Source of the DNA: an uncultured Coprococcus sp. | Lineage (GTDB): Bacteria; Bacillota; Clostridia; Lachnospirales; Lachnospiraceae | DNA length: 60,843 nt | Assembly (NCBI GenBank): GCA_900548215.1 | Contig: URJI01000004.1 | Coordinates: forward strand, 1-60,843 | Reading direction: 5' to 3' | In this document: one piece after another, positions 59,610-60,843 of the stretch | Position numbering within the stretch: position 1 is the stretch's first letter | Layout of the letters: every line of letters starts with the position of its first letter | Position numbers and translations under genes: made by a program | Notes under the pieces: generated by a model | Database searches by the model: none | Told to the model about the DNA's origin: nothing | The model's input: only the letters and a program-made list of their open reading frames with translations

Positions 59610-60095
59610 ATGAGCAGAGCAATTTATCCCGGAAGTTTCGATCCGGTTACATTGGGGCATCTTGATATAATTAAAAGGGCGGCAGCCATGTTCGATGAAT
59701 TAGTGGTTGGAGTTCTTATTAATACTGCAAAAACTCCATTGTTTTCTTTAGAAGAACGTGTTAATATGTTAAAGAATGTAGTTTCGGATATCCCGAATGT
59801 GAGCGTGGTTCAGTTTGACGGACTCCTTGTGGATTATGCGAGACAGAACGATATAAAGGTTATTGTCAGAGGGCTTCGGGCTGTTACGGATTTTGAGTAT
59901 GAACTTCAGATAGCACAGAGTAACAGAAAGGTTGCATCTGACATAGATACGGTATTCCTTGCGACGAATATACAGTATTCGTATCTCAGCTCAAGTGTTG
60001 TAAAGGAATATGCAAGTTTTGGAGTGGATGTCAAGGAGTTCGTTCCTGAACAGATCTGCGATATACTCCGTGAGAGGTTTTCTATAAAAAGATAA
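59610..60095 (+). CDS. coaD: Phosphopantetheine adenylyltransferase CoaD
   Basis: Penultimate enzyme of coenzyme A synthesis, joining ATP and 4'-phosphopantetheine to dephospho-CoA. The 161-residue protein has the nucleotidyltransferase motif PGSFDPVTLGHLDII, then RGLRAVTDFEYELQIA and the C-terminal YSYLSSSVVKEYASFG. Ribosome binding site AGGAGATAGAG. The protein is complete and of normal length. Confidence 0.97.
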   Translation: MSRAIYPGSFDPVTLGHLDIIKRAAAMFDELVVGVLINTAKTPLFSLEERVNMLKNVVSDIPNVSVVQFDGLLVDYARQNDIKVIVRGLRAVTDFEYELQIAQSNRKVASDIDTVFLATNIQYSYLSSSVVKEYASFGVDVKEFVPEQICDILRERFSIKR

Positions 60096-60141
60096 CAGTA
60101 TAATTTGACCAATTGTGATAGATAATTAGGAGGAGAAGAAC

Positions 60142-60843
60142 ATGGCAAGAAAAGGTATTGAAGAGATGATCAGTGAGATCGAGATATTTATAGACAATTG
60201 TAAGTATCAGCCATTGTCATCCAGCAAGATCATAGTTCCGAAAGAGGATTTGGAGCAGATGGTTGGTGAGCTTAAGCTTAAGCTGCCAAATGAGATAGAG
60301 AGATGTAAGAAGATCATGAGAAACAAGGAGGCTATCCTTGCAGATGCCAGAGCCAGAGCTGATTCTATCATCACCGAGTCTGTTGCAGAGGCAAACAGAC
60401 TTGTTGACCAGAGTCAGATTGTGGAGCTTGCTAATATAAGGGCGAATGAGATTACTGATATGGCCAGAAGTCAGGCTGAACAGATTATTGCAGAGGCGAA
60501 TGCTGACGCTAAGGAAGTTAGGGCTGGTTCGATGTATTATTCAAAAGATAAGCTCTCGGAGATCAGTCAGTATATCAATGCGACACTTCAGGCAGAGAGA
60601 GCCAACTACGAGAATCTTATAAAGTCACTTGAGGACAATGCATCACGTGTAGCTGATAATATGGCAGAACTTGACTCGAGTCTTGCCCAGATCAACGGTG
60701 CTCCAGATATATCTCAGCAGCCTGCTGGTGATTCTGCATTTGACAGTCAGGATGATTACAATGTATATGGTAAGACAGAGTATTCATCTGATGATAAAGG
60801 CGACTACGATGATGAGGACGAGGATGGCGATTACTATGATTAC
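60142..60843 (+). CDS. Coiled-coil protein, incomplete at the window end
   Basis: Begins ATG after GGAGGAG and stays open for 234 codons to the last base, so the C terminus is missing. It starts KGIEEMISEIEIFIDNCKYQ, contains a long Ala/Glu/Arg-rich coiled coil (ADARARADSIITESVAEANR) and ends in an Asp/Tyr-rich acidic tract. Such proteins commonly follow coaD in Lachnospiraceae. The layout is reminiscent of DivIVA-like or V-ATPase-H-like proteins, but I cannot assign a function. Confidence 0.8.
   Translation, partial: MARKGIEEMISEIEIFIDNCKYQPLSSSKIIVPKEDLEQMVGELKLKLPNEIERCKKIMRNKEAILADARARADSIITESVAEANRLVDQSQIVELANIRANEITDMARSQAEQIIAEANADAKEVRAGSMYYSKDKLSEISQYINATLQAERANYENLIKSLEDNASRVADNMAELDSSLAQINGAPDISQQPAGDSAFDSQDDYNVYGKTEYSSDDKGDYDDEDEDGDYYDY

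Overview
The window looks like the chromosome of a low-to-mid GC Firmicute of class Clostridia, most likely a Lachnospiraceae gut commensal (Coprococcus-like). This rests on gene order (ylxM-ffh-rpsP-khpA-rimM-trmD; yloU-yloV-recG-rsmD-coaD), a GerW/YtfJ sporulation-type protein beside DUF2953, a large 2-hydroxyacyl-CoA dehydratase activase, and strong AGGAGG-type ribosome binding sites. The genus is inference. I saw no rRNA, tRNA or CRISPR array.

Layout. Bases 1-13.2 kb form a defence and stress-like island: a type I restriction HsdR, a DUF262/DUF1524 (GmrSD-like) nuclease, a 1862-residue DUF4132 protein with a small partner, and a DUF3990 (ADP-ribosyltransferase-like)/XRE toxin-antitoxin-like pair with a visible operator. 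Bases 13.3-17.3 kb hold the SRP/ribosome-maturation operon. From 17.3 to 25.2 kb there are a REP-like palindrome cluster, a lipoprotein, a two-component system and the topoisomerase IV-like pair. At 25.3-27.5 kb lie YefM-YoeB with a textbook TGTACA operator and an isolated hisH-hisF pair. Bases 27.5-33.3 kb are a worn accessory stretch: an ECF sigma/putative anti-sigma pair, tandem repeats, a methyltransferase-like gene broken by three in-frame TAG codons and a frameshift, a DUF1848 protein, and remnants of an Rpn-type nuclease and an IS3-family transposase.

Bases 33.4-43.2 kb are the most original region. An unrecognised three-gene operon ends in a ClpX-like AAA+ ATPase. It is followed by a set of repeats able to form alternative hairpins, and then by a system built on a 922-residue protein. 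That protein joins a zinc ribbon, a complete ECF sigma factor, a membrane segment and a duplicated sensor-like domain predicted to lie outside the cell. Two near-identical promoter regions (TAAAAC, 17 bases, CGTCT) stand before the sigma operon and before a cluster of secreted proteins. They suggest a self-activating, membrane-tethered sigma factor that controls secreted Cys-rich and fibronectin-type proteins. The target assignment is inference.

Bases 43.3-60.8 kb return to core functions: the dehydratase activase (minus strand), a LysM protein, a rhomboid-like protein without visible catalytic residues and with a zinc-ribbon tail, unknown proteins, DUF2953 and GerW, rpmB (minus), yloU-yloV-recG, a membrane-anchored GH5 endoglucanase inserted before rsmD-coaD, and a coiled-coil protein cut by the window edge.
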